A DNA stretch of 64,000 nucleotides from Galactobacillus timonensis. Lineage in GTDB: Bacteria; Bacillota_I; Bacilli_A; Erysipelotrichales; Erysipelotrichaceae. Position 1 is the stretch's first letter, and every line of letters begins with the position of its first letter. Position numbers and translations under genes: made by a program. Positions 7,956-16,148 of the stretch are shown here, one piece after another. Location of the stretch: positions 445,286 to 509,285 of the forward strand of contig NZ_LT964739.1 in NCBI RefSeq assembly GCF_900240265.1. Reading direction: 5' to 3'. Below the pieces are notes generated by a model, which was not told the origin of the DNA, did no database searches, and saw only the letters and a list, made by a program, of their open reading frames with translations.

Positions 7956-8456
7956 TTTATTAAATACCGGCTTTATGAATCCGCCGCGATGCTTACCGTT
8001 GAAAATACTCCTTCAGCCGGAACAGCTCATACAACGGCAAGGAATAGATATGTGTCCCGCTGGCAATATTTTCACCAACATTTTTTTGAGGGAAACAGAG
8101 TAAACACCAGGTGCTTTAGCCCTGGGCAGCTCACCAGTAATGGTTTACGGTTCGTTTCCATTTTCCAACGCAGCAGGTGTTGCATTATTCGCATGAATAA
8201 TGCAATTATTTCTGCATTTTTCATAGGAAAAACGCAAATACTCCCAGGACGGCCTGCACCTTCATGTGTTTAACTGTCAAAAAACCAGCCTATTCTTTCA
8301 TGAATCATCTTTCTTTTCTCCAAATTAAGGTGTTCTTAAGCTTTCCCAAAAGTTCCGTTAATAATCCCATGGTATTCTTTGGCAGAGAACGGAGAAAACG
8401 ATGATGGTAACAAAGCGTCATTTTATAGAGACCGATTTACAGCAGAGGTACGGTGC
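7956..8456. other. About 500 bases without a convincing gene; several hairpins
   Basis: An open frame runs through here, but it lacks a ribosome-binding site and any family resemblance, so it is not called. Two structured elements are visible. One is a region closed by GTAAAC (8100-8105) and GTTTAC (8143-8148), with competing inner pairings CCAGG/CCTGG and GGTG/CACC. The other is a perfect 11-bp inverted repeat with loop GCAT (8180-8205, TTGCATTATTC). A further TTAAG-N5-CTTAA palindrome lies at 8325-8339 before the next operon. This may be the untranslated leader or operator region of the downstream VTT/glycosyltransferase pair. No known riboswitch is recognised. Confidence 0.4.
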
Positions 8457-9053
8457 ATGAGCCGCTGTGCATTCCAAAGCATGATGCGCTGGCTGTCTCT
8501 GGCAGGACTGGCAGTATGTGTTGGAATTGCCATCTGGGGCTTTCGCTGTGGTGTCTTTACGTCACAGCAGGCGCTTGCGGCAATCGTTGCGAGAAACGCC
8601 ATAGTCAGTGCGCTGTTATTCATTCTTCTTCAGATTGTTCAGGTTGTGATTCCCATTCTTCCCGGTGGTGTCAGCTGTCTTGCGGGGGTGATTCTCTTTG
8701 GGGCATTCAAAGGGTTTCTGTACAACTATATCGGCATCTGCATCGGCTCGATGCTTGCCTTTGCACTATCGAAAAGCTATGGCCGGCCTTTGTTACAGAT
8801 GCTCTTCAGCCAGAAACTGTTAGATAAGTATGACGGCTGGACAACGGAGGCTTTGCGTTATGAACGTTTGTTTGCGCTGGCCATCTTTTCCCCAGTAGCT
8901 CCGGACGATTTCCTGTGTTATCTTGCGGGAACGACGACGATGTCATGGAGAAGCTTCACGACCATTATTCTGTTAGGCAAACCATTTGCCATTGCAATGT
9001 ACAGTCTGCTGCTGAACAGTGCCTGGAAACATCTGCTGGTGCTGGCACGGTAG
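8457..9053 (+). CDS. TVP38/TMEM64 (VTT-domain) membrane protein
   Basis: A polytopic membrane protein of 198 residues from the ATG at 8457, which has AGAGGT 8 bases upstream; an upstream TTG lacks such a site. Hydrophobic segments near 11-30, 45-65, 75-100 and 150-190 surround the VTT/SNARE-associated core (PGGVSCLAGVILFGAFKG; later FSPVAPDDFLCYLAGTTTMS with its conserved P-DD-L). VTT proteins are linked to lipid scrambling or transport (DedA/TMEM41B superfamily). The gene is 8 bases upstream of a glycosyltransferase, a pairing that suggests membrane glycolipid handling; that role is inferred. Confidence 0.85.
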   Translation: MSRCAFQSMMRWLSLAGLAVCVGIAIWGFRCGVFTSQQALAAIVARNAIVSALLFILLQIVQVVIPILPGGVSCLAGVILFGAFKGFLYNYIGICIGSMLAFALSKSYGRPLLQMLFSQKLLDKYDGWTTEALRYERLFALAIFSPVAPDDFLCYLAGTTTMSWRSFTTIILLGKPFAIAMYSLLLNSAWKHLLVLAR

Positions 9054-9061
9054 GAGGCACT

Positions 9062-10120
9062 ATGTCGGTCTTTCTTTATCAGGGTGGTTTTCGTATTGTT
9101 CAAAAAAGCGGTGTCGGTCAGGCGATTGTGCATCAGAAACAGGCGCTGGAAGCGGCCCATATCCCTGTTACAACTCAGTTTTCAGCGGATACGCAGGTTA
9201 TTCATATCAATACTGTCTTCCCCGACTCACTGTTAAAGGCGTTATGGGCCAAGCGCCATGGCATAAAAATCGTGTATTATGCCCATTCAACGATGGAGGA
9301 TTTTCGTAACTCTTTTGCCTGCTCCAATGTTCTGGCACCCTTCTTCCGCCGGTGGCTGCTGCTGTGTTATGGACAGGGTGATGTCATTCTGACGCCTACG
9401 GAGTATTCAAAGCAGCTGCTATTAAGCTATGGTCTTCATAAGCCTGTCTACAGTATCTCCAATGGTGTTGCTGCGGATTACTTCCGCTTCCAAAAGCAGC
9501 GGCGCACCGCATTTCGCCAGGCATATCATCTTGGGGCAGAGGCGCCGGTAGTTATCTCCGTCGGCCATATGATTGAGCGCAAAGGGATCCTTGACTATAT
9601 AGACCTCGCCAGGCGAATGCCGGATGTCACGTTCTTCTGGTTTGGATATACGAAGCCATGGCTTCTTCCAAAGAAAGTGAGGCATGCGATCCATTCGGTA
9701 CCTGCCAATCTGATCTTTGCCGGCTATGTGAATCAGAATCAGCTTCTGGATGCGTATTGTGGAGCAGATGTATTCGCCTTCCTTAGCAAAGAGGAAACGG
9801 AAGGCATCGTTGTGCTGGAGGCGTTAGCTGCCGGTACCCCAACCGTTGTAAGGGATATCGCAGTCTATGATGGCTGGCTCAAGGATCACGAATCGGTTTA
9901 TAAAGCCAATGATCTCGACAGCTTCGAAAGCACCATTCGTCAGATGCTAAATGGTACGCTGCCATCCTTAACCGGCAAAGGCAGAGCAGTAGCTCTGGAA
10001 CGAAGCTTCCCAAAGATCGGTCAGCAGTTGGTAAGCATCTATGCGGCCGAAGGAATTGTGAACGAAACGATAACTCAATCCCACTATTCACTGAAAAGAG
10101 CTGCCCGGGCACTATCCTGA
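9062..10120 (+). CDS. GT4-family glycosyltransferase
   Basis: A retaining GT-B glycosyltransferase of 352 residues. The start at 9062 is chosen for its GGAGG site 5 bases upstream. The N-terminal domain begins MSVFLYQGGFRIVQKSG. The C-terminal donor domain carries VISVGHMIERKGI (fold-switch region) and the EX7E motif in EETEGIVVLEALAAG (near 242-256), diagnostic of GT4. The length and the Gly-rich N-terminus are close to diacylglycerol glucosyltransferases of Gram-positive bacteria, and the adjacent VTT membrane protein supports a lipid acceptor. The acceptor is not proven by sequence. Confidence 0.85.
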   Translation: MSVFLYQGGFRIVQKSGVGQAIVHQKQALEAAHIPVTTQFSADTQVIHINTVFPDSLLKALWAKRHGIKIVYYAHSTMEDFRNSFACSNVLAPFFRRWLLLCYGQGDVILTPTEYSKQLLLSYGLHKPVYSISNGVAADYFRFQKQRRTAFRQAYHLGAEAPVVISVGHMIERKGILDYIDLARRMPDVTFFWFGYTKPWLLPKKVRHAIHSVPANLIFAGYVNQNQLLDAYCGADVFAFLSKEETEGIVVLEALAAGTPTVVRDIAVYDGWLKDHESVYKANDLDSFESTIRQMLNGTLPSLTGKGRAVALERSFPKIGQQLVSIYAAEGIVNETITQSHYSLKRAARALS

Positions 10121-10135
10121 GCAGCTCCCTTTTTA
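10098..10135. terminator. Bidirectional terminator between the glycosyltransferase gene and tex
   Basis: The stem GAGCTGC / GCAGCTC (loop about 16 bases) is flanked by AAAA on the left and TTTTT on the right, serving both convergent genes. Confidence 0.8.
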
Positions 10136-10152
10136 TTCTGTTGTTTGTGATA

Positions 10153-12462
10153 TCAGGAATGCTTCGAGCCAAAGCGGGCGAGCAATGCGGCGGTCGCATC
10201 CTCCATCGTCACCTGTTTCTTCTGTGGCTTGCGGTTATTCCGGTTATTGCCGCGGTTGTTCTTACCGTTTTTACGGTAGTTTTCGCGCTGCTTCGCCCAG
10301 GCGGCGTCACGGGCATCAAGCTTGTCCTTCGGCAGGAGCGACAGGGCAATCCGCTGCTTCGCCTCATCGATTTCCAGCACATAGACATGCACAATATCAC
10401 CGACGCTGACAACTTCACTCGGATCCGAGATACGGTTCATGGACATATGCGACACATGAACCAGGCCATCCTCATGCAGACCAATATCGACGAAGGCTCC
10501 GAAGGCCGTAACGTTGCGTACCGTACCATCCAGTTCATCGCCAACATGCAGATCCGAAAGCTCCAGAACATTGGACTTCAGAATCGGAGCCTTGAACTGA
10601 TCACGATAGTCGCGCAGCGGCTGACGGATCGCATCCTCAATATCCTTCAGCGTATAGGGATCGATGCCGAGATCCTTTACCTTGTCGTCCGGGAAGAGGG
10701 CATCCGCCTCTCCGAGCTTTGTAATGTTGCATGCCTGCATCACTTCTCGTGCAGCCTTATAGGACTCCGGATGAATCGACGTCTCGTCCAGAGGCTCATC
10801 GCCGTCAATGATGCGCAGGAAACCGGCGCACTGCGTAAATGCCTTCGGCCCGAGCTTCTTCACATCCAGAAGCTGCTTACGGTTCGTGAAGCGGCCGTTG
10901 CTGTTGCGGTAGTTGACAATTTCCTTGGCAATACCGGTATTCAGGCCGGAAATATGCGACAAAAGATCCACCGAAGCCGTATTCAGATCTGCACCGACCC
11001 GGTTGACAACCTTCATGACCGCCTCATCCAGACGCTCACTCAGCGCCTTCTGCGGCAGATCGTGCTGATACTGGCCGACGCCGATCGACTTCGGATCGAT
11101 CTTGATCAGCTCCGGAAGCGGGTCCAGAAGACGACGTGCAATGGAAACGGCACTGCGCTCCTCAATCGCAAGATCCGGGAACTCTTCCCGTGCCTCCTCC
11201 TGTGCCGACCATACGGAAGCGCCTGCCTCCGAGACAATCGCATACGTTGTATTCAGATGATTTTCCTGAATCAGCTCTGCACAGAAGCGCTCGCTTTCGC
11301 GGCTCGCCGTCCCGTTGCCGATGGCGATGGTCTGTACATGCCACTTATTGATGAGGGTCAGTACCTTGCGCTTGGACGCCTCGATGGCAGATGCATCAAC
11401 CTTGCTCGAATTTTTGAACGGATAGATCTTATCCGCCTGCAGAAGCTTTCCGGTCGCATCGATGACTGCAAGCTTGCACCCGTTGTAGTAACCCGGATCA
11501 AAGCCAAGAACGACCCGGCCCTTCAGTGCCGGCTGCGAAAGCAGCTGTTCCAGATTCTTGGCAAAGATCTCGATCGACTTGTTATGAGCGCGCTCCGAAA
11601 GATCGGAGCGAACCTCATTTTCAATCGAAGGCATCAATAGACGCTCCATACCATCCTTGATTGCTGTCTCCAATTCCTTCTGGCATACAGAAGTGCCTTC
11701 CTTTGTATAGGTACGGATCGCTTCCTTTTCCATGCCTTCCAGATCATAGGTAAAGGAAACTGTAATAACCTTCTCTTTTTCGGCACGGTCAATCGCCATC
11801 ACACGATGATCCGCAATCTGCGAAACACGCTCACTGCGGTCATAGTACATCTCATAGATCTTCTTCTCGTCGACCGCATCCTTCTTCAGCTTCGTCACGA
11901 TGACGCCGTTCTTCACAATCGCATCCTTGAACGCCCAGCGCAGCTTCGCATTGTCACTCACATTCTCAGCGATAATATCCTGAGCTCCCTGCAACGCAGC
12001 GGCTGCGTCCGGCACATTTTCACCAACGTACTTCGCAGCTTCTACAAGAACATCACCTTCCGCGGGAAGCGCCAGCATCCAGTCAGCCAGCGGCTGTAAG
12101 CCATTCTTGATCGCGACGGCGGCCCGTGTCTTTTTCTTCTGCTTATAAGGCTTGTAAAGATCTTCAACCTGAGAAAGCTTCGTGCAGGCGCTGATGGCAT
12201 TCTTGATCTCATCGGTCAGCTTTCCCTGCTGGGCGATCAGATCCAGGACAGCCGCCTTACGATCTGCCAGATTCACTTCATATTGATACTGCTTCTGGAT
12301 GGCGAGGATCTGTTCCTCATCCAGATTCTTTGTCTGTTCCTTGCGGTAGCGGGCGATAAACGGCACAGTATTGCCCTCCTCCAGCATGCTTAATACAGAC
12401 CTGACCTGATCCGGGGAAATCTTCAGATCTTTGGCCAGCGCCTGAATAATCTCTTCATTCAT
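10153..12462 (-). CDS. tex: Tex-family RNA-binding transcription accessory protein
   Basis: A cytoplasmic nucleic-acid-binding protein of about 769 residues with the Tex architecture: N-terminal helical Tex_N, a central YqgF/RuvC-like domain (VLGFDPGYYNGCKLAVID near 325), a helix-hairpin-helix region (LLSHISGLNTGIAKEIV near 500), and a C-terminal S1 domain (GDELDGTVRNVTAFGAFVDI near 650) followed by a basic Asn/Arg/Lys-rich tail. The start is placed at the second ATG (12462), because the AGGAGG site abuts the first ATG and lies 7 bases before the second. It is monocistronic. Confidence 0.96.
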   Translation of the reverse strand: MNEEIIQALAKDLKISPDQVRSVLSMLEEGNTVPFIARYRKEQTKNLDEEQILAIQKQYQYEVNLADRKAAVLDLIAQQGKLTDEIKNAISACTKLSQVEDLYKPYKQKKKTRAAVAIKNGLQPLADWMLALPAEGDVLVEAAKYVGENVPDAAAALQGAQDIIAENVSDNAKLRWAFKDAIVKNGVIVTKLKKDAVDEKKIYEMYYDRSERVSQIADHRVMAIDRAEKEKVITVSFTYDLEGMEKEAIRTYTKEGTSVCQKELETAIKDGMERLLMPSIENEVRSDLSERAHNKSIEIFAKNLEQLLSQPALKGRVVLGFDPGYYNGCKLAVIDATGKLLQADKIYPFKNSSKVDASAIEASKRKVLTLINKWHVQTIAIGNGTASRESERFCAELIQENHLNTTYAIVSEAGASVWSAQEEAREEFPDLAIEERSAVSIARRLLDPLPELIKIDPKSIGVGQYQHDLPQKALSERLDEAVMKVVNRVGADLNTASVDLLSHISGLNTGIAKEIVNYRNSNGRFTNRKQLLDVKKLGPKAFTQCAGFLRIIDGDEPLDETSIHPESYKAAREVMQACNITKLGEADALFPDDKVKDLGIDPYTLKDIEDAIRQPLRDYRDQFKAPILKSNVLELSDLHVGDELDGTVRNVTAFGAFVDIGLHEDGLVHVSHMSMNRISDPSEVVSVGDIVHVYVLEIDEAKQRIALSLLPKDKLDARDAAWAKQRENYRKNGKNNRGNNRNNRKPQKKQVTMEDATAALLARFGSKHS

Positions 12463-12555
12463 GTCCATACCTCCTGTGAAGCTGCCGCTCTATTCTATCA
12501 CAGACGACAGGATGTTCCTTTTCCGCTCCAAACGCGCCAAAAATGAAAATTTCCA

Positions 12556-12584
12556 TGAACAGAGGGCCATTTATCCGCTATAAT
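12556..12584 (+). promoter_or_regulatory. rpsU promoter
   Basis: TATAAT at 12579-12584 and a weak -35 TGAACA at 12556-12561 have a 17-base spacer, 20 bases before the rpsU start. Confidence 0.65.
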
Positions 12585-12604
12585 TTGTGGCGTACGGAGG
12601 AAAC

Positions 12605-12799
12605 ATGGCAAAGATCGTTGTTCGTGAAAACGAATCTCTCGACGATGCACTGCGCCGGTTCAAGCGTGCTGTCTCCAGAGACGGTACACTCGCTGAGTGC
12701 AAGAAGAGAGAGTTCTATGTAAAGCCGGGTGTTAAAAAGAGACTCAAGTCCGAAGAGGCTCGCAAGAATGCCCGCATGCGTAACAAGAAGAGACGCTAA
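12605..12799 (+). CDS. rpsU: 30S ribosomal protein S21
   Basis: A small basic ribosomal protein of 64 residues. It starts [20 protein letters not shown], the classical S21 opening, and ends in the basic Arg/Lys tail seen in Bacillota ([12 protein letters not shown]). The start at 12605 has ACGGAGG 7 bases upstream; an earlier in-frame ATG lacks a site and lies over the ribosome-binding region. It has its own promoter and a GNRA-loop terminator, so it is transcribed alone here rather than with dnaG/yqeY as in some relatives. Confidence 0.97.
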   Translation: MAKIVVRENESLDDALRRFKRAVSRDGTLAECKKREFYVKPGVKKRLKSEEARKNARMRNKKRR

Positions 12800-12806
12800 G
12801 AAAAAC

Positions 12807-12826
12807 GGAGGCGAAAGCCTCCTTTT
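12807..12826 (+). terminator. rpsU terminator
   Basis: Stem GGAGGC / GCCTCC closed by a GAAA tetraloop and followed by TTTT. Confidence 0.88.
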
Positions 12827-12951
12827 CTATTGTGCCTTACCATTTCCCGTCTTCATGACCAGCATGCATCCAATCATCGCAAACTCTAACATTTTTTATG
12901 AGTTTTATTTCATTTCCGTAACAGGACAACACACTGTCTGAAAACGGCAAA

Positions 12952-12972
12952 GGCCATGCCTTATGCATGGCC
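12952..12972 (-). terminator. Terminator of the MMPL/exported-protein operon
   Basis: Perfect stem GGCCATGC / GCATGGCC with a 5-base loop, 26 bases downstream of the exported-protein stop on the minus strand. Only TTTGCC follows, so the T-run is weak. Confidence 0.65.
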
Positions 12973-12997
12973 CTTAACCGATATAGAGGGAATGAAT

Positions 12998-15900
12998 TTA
13001 GTTGGCTGAATCGCTTCCAACCTCGGATGTCTTAATCACAAACTTCACACTGTCATTCGAGTTTCCGCTTCCCGTAAAGCTTGTATAGTCTGCGCCTGCA
13101 TCCACGATGGCATCGAGACGATCAATGACACTGGGCAGATCGTTTCCAAATACATCCGCCAGCTTCTGAATGCCTTCGCTGTCAAACTTCTGCATACCAT
13201 CGAGAAGATCCTGCGCACCATTATCCAGCTCACCAGCACCATCACGCAGCTTCAGAATACCGTCATAGAGCTCATTGGTACCATTGGAAAGCGTCGTACC
13301 GCCAGCAATCATCTTCTGATAATCCGCATTGTTCAAAATGCTTTCCAGAGCCTTGACAGCACCAGCTTCACCAGCCGCCTGACCATAATCCGCAAGGAAC
13401 TGCTTAATCAAATCCGTCAGCTGATTCACCTGATCCAGCGAGAAGGAAACTGAAGCCGTCGAAACTACATAATCACTTGCACTGCCAATAAATGCTGTAT
13501 CCGTTGTTTCAACAGAACCCGCTGCCGGAGCCTGGGACGCTGCTGCTGCCGCCGCATCAGCCTGAGCGGCCGCATAGCCCTGATTATAAGCATCGTCCTT
13601 CGCACTGTTTGCACTATCCAGCTGTGTCTGCAGATCCGCATTCTTCGCATTCGCATCAGCCAGCTGTTTCTGAACATCAGCATTCTTTGCATTGGCATCG
13701 TCCAGCTGTTTCTGCACATCTGCGTTCTTCGCATTGGCATCATCCAGCTGCGTCTGAAGTTCCGTATTCTTCTTATTGGCTTCCTCAAGCTGACTCTGTG
13801 TATCCGCAAGCTGCTTCTTCAGCTCCTCAACCTCTGCGGAAGCATCCGTATTTTCCGATGCCTGTGTCGTATCTGCTGCAGCTGCATCGCTTGTCACCTG
13901 CGCATCCTGCTTTGTTTCGGAGGCAGCGTTATCGTTCTGTGCATCCTGTGCTGGCGCAGCAGAATCTTCTGTCGCAGCAGAATCTTCTGCCGCAGCAGTT
14001 TCTTCCCCTTCCGCTGCTTCGTTGTTATCCTGTACCGTTGGTTCTTCCGGTGCAGATTCGACCGTGGCGCTTTCTTCCGGAACCTCTTCCATGACTGCGA
14101 AGCTGTTTAAGCTCAGGCCGCGGTGATGTTTCAGGATCCACTTAGCCCAGTTACTCAGCTCACCGTTCTTGATAAACCCTACCTTTTCAAGAGTATCAAG
14201 CATCTTCAGCATCGCCTGCGCATTCTCGCTGTTATAGGTGCCACCCTTCATGATCCCGGCCTTGTTCATCAGCTGCTTTGCCGAATCTTCAAGATCACCA
14301 TTGACAATAATTCCGGAATTTAGCATACTCTGCAAAGATTCCGACAACTGACCATCCGAAGTCAGAACACCCTGTGCCTCCAACTGCGAAGCAAGCTCAG
14401 CTTCCTTCTCAAGTTTTGCAAGCCCGTCCTTGTTAATGGCCAGCGCATCATTTCCCGCATCATCTTTCTTTGCTGTGATCAGGCCGACAGCCTCTGCCAT
14501 CTGAAGCATATTCATCAGATTAGGATCCTGTGCCAGCGAAATCAACTGCTTCTTCTGCAGCAGCTGCGCATACGTCGGATTTAATGTCAGCGCACCATCC
14601 TGATCGTTCACCAGAACCTTCTGATCCTTCATGGCCGTGATCATCGCATCCATCTTCTGAATTCTCGCCGCCGCATCCTTAACAAGCTTTCCATTTTCAT
14701 CCAGAAGACCCGCATCCTGCATCAGCTTCTGCGTCGCAGCCGCATAACCGCTCACGATCTGTGCCGCATTGTCCTTTACCGTACCATCCGCATTCAAAAG
14801 GCCAGCCGCCTGCAGCGCACCCGAGCCGTTCAACGTCTGCAGCAGAGTAATTAACTGTGTCGTACGCTGATCCGCATCCGCCGTCAGGTTTCCATTGGCA
14901 TCCATGATACCCGCTACCTGCAGAAGACCCGAATTCATCAGTTTATCCGCCATATTTGCCAGCATCTTCAGCTGCGCCATCGTCTGTTGATTCACTCTTC
15001 CATCCGCATTCAGAATGCCCATCGAATTCAGCATCTTCACAATCGCATCCTTGTCCGCTTCCGCCTTCGCCGAATCCTTTGCAAACGAAGCTTTCGTCGA
15101 CTGCAGATTGCTGCGAAGACTTGCATCAAACGTATTCAGGCCGCCTGCCAGCTCACCAGCACCATCCTTCAGCTTGCCGCCGCCGCTTGCCAGATCATTG
15201 GTTCCGGTCCGCAGCTTCGCCGTACCATCCTTCAGCTGCTGCGCGCCGTCCACGAGCTGCTGCGACGCATCGGTCAGCTCATTGATGCTGTCCGTGATGC
15301 TGGAAGTATCAATCTTGCCATCCTTCGCATCCTTGAGCTGCGAAATCACATCCGTGCTGGCAACCGTCAACGTCATGCCAAGCGAAAAGTCTGTCGCATC
15401 CGCCTCAATCTCCACATACTCCGGAATATTGTAGTCACCAACATTGTCCTTAAAGGAAGCGGAGTCCATATTCAGACTCTCCTTCAGACCGGGGAAAGCC
15501 ATACCAACAACGATATTCGACTTGCCTTCCGACAGCACACGGCCATTGGTAACCGTAATGTTCTTGAAATTATCAACCGGCAGAACAACACCCGAAACCA
15601 TCGCAAACGGAACCTTGATCTCCTCATTCTTACCGTTGATGGTCACGTTCTTTGTCGCATTGTTCTCGTAGTCAAAGCGGATCGTCACATGGCCGCTCTT
15701 GCCTGCCAGATCATCGGCCGATATATCCTTGCCGTCCAGCTGATAGCTCAGCTTCACGCTCACCGGCGCCTGCTTCGACGTCGTACCCTGATAGTAGATA
15801 TCGTCGCCATCTGCCTGCCACGTCAGCTTATTGCCGGACTGCGTATAGGTCTCATCGCCCTCAACATTCGTAATATCACTGAGATCCGACGTATCTGTCA

Positions 15901-16120
15901 GCGTCTGAGAACCGTCCGGGTTCTTCAGCCAGTTGCTCACAAGCGTCTTCTCAGGATTACCGCTGGCATCGGTAAAGACATAGACTGTCTCCTCCTTGCC
16001 CGCATCCGACGAAGAATCATCACTCTCTTCCGCACGCACCGTCATGCCAGATGCGACCGGCAGAATTGCCGCCATGCTGAAGGCCAGCAGCTTCTTGACC
16101 ACATGTCTTTCTTTCTTCAT
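12998..16120 (-). CDS. Very large secreted protein with LxxG heptads, degenerate repeats and coiled coil, paired with an MMPL exporter
   Basis: A protein of 1040 residues from the second ATG (16120; GAGG is 9 bases upstream of it but only 3 from the first). A signal peptide (KKLLAFSMAAILPVASGMTVRAEE) is followed by a beta-rich N-terminal domain. Leu-x-x-Gly heptads run near 276-325 (LVDGAQQLKDGTAKLRTG). About 300 residues of degenerate repeats follow, with the pattern G-[ILV]-[ILMV]-x-x-x-G-x-[LV]. Next come an acidic Ala/Glu linker, a coiled coil with near-identical 14-residue units (DDANAKNADVQKQL) and a second LxxG block near 940-985. No membrane anchor or sortase motif is seen at the C-terminus. 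LxxG blocks of this type occur in YhgE/Pip-like proteins beside MMPL exporters. It probably works with the upstream MMPL protein at the cell surface; the exact function is unknown. Confidence 0.8.
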   Translation of the reverse strand: MKKERHVVKKLLAFSMAAILPVASGMTVRAEESDDSSSDAGKEETVYVFTDASGNPEKTLVSNWLKNPDGSQTLTDTSDLSDITNVEGDETYTQSGNKLTWQADGDDIYYQGTTSKQAPVSVKLSYQLDGKDISADDLAGKSGHVTIRFDYENNATKNVTINGKNEEIKVPFAMVSGVVLPVDNFKNITVTNGRVLSEGKSNIVVGMAFPGLKESLNMDSASFKDNVGDYNIPEYVEIEADATDFSLGMTLTVASTDVISQLKDAKDGKIDTSSITDSINELTDASQQLVDGAQQLKDGTAKLRTGTNDLASGGGKLKDGAGELAGGLNTFDASLRSNLQSTKASFAKDSAKAEADKDAIVKMLNSMGILNADGRVNQQTMAQLKMLANMADKLMNSGLLQVAGIMDANGNLTADADQRTTQLITLLQTLNGSGALQAAGLLNADGTVKDNAAQIVSGYAAATQKLMQDAGLLDENGKLVKDAAARIQKMDAMITAMKDQKVLVNDQDGALTLNPTYAQLLQKKQLISLAQDPNLMNMLQMAEAVGLITAKKDDAGNDALAINKDGLAKLEKEAELASQLEAQGVLTSDGQLSESLQSMLNSGIIVNGDLEDSAKQLMNKAGIMKGGTYNSENAQAMLKMLDTLEKVGFIKNGELSNWAKWILKHHRGLSLNSFAVMEEVPEESATVESAPEEPTVQDNNEAAEGEETAAAEDSAATEDSAAPAQDAQNDNAASETKQDAQVTSDAAAADTTQASENTDASAEVEELKKQLADTQSQLEEANKKNTELQTQLDDANAKNADVQKQLDDANAKNADVQKQLADANAKNADLQTQLDSANSAKDDAYNQGYAAAQADAAAAAASQAPAAGSVETTDTAFIGSASDYVVSTASVSFSLDQVNQLTDLIKQFLADYGQAAGEAGAVKALESILNNADYQKMIAGGTTLSNGTNELYDGILKLRDGAGELDNGAQDLLDGMQKFDSEGIQKLADVFGNDLPSVIDRLDAIVDAGADYTSFTGSGNSNDSVKFVIKTSEVGSDSAN
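13600..13815 (-). repeat. 42-base tandem repeats encoding a coiled coil
   Basis: About five copies of a 42-base unit encode 14-residue blocks such as LDDANAKNADVQKQ. The two central copies are almost identical at the DNA level; the outer ones diverge. Their in-frame period makes copy-number change possible without a frameshift. Confidence 0.75.
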
Positions 16121-16148
16121 ATCCATTCACCTCTTATTTCTCTGAGGC

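Noticed and set aside
7860..8273. 137-codon frame after deoD
   Set aside because: It reads through the deoD stop region and a strong terminator, has no ribosome-binding site, and the region shows hairpins instead.
10141..11640. 499-codon open frame antisense to tex
   Set aside because: A shadow of tex with Arg/Leu/Ile-rich nonsense sequence; tex itself has complete domain evidence.
13600..13815. Regular 42-base repeats as a possible CRISPR or iteron array
   Set aside because: They encode a continuous heptad coiled coil inside a large gene.
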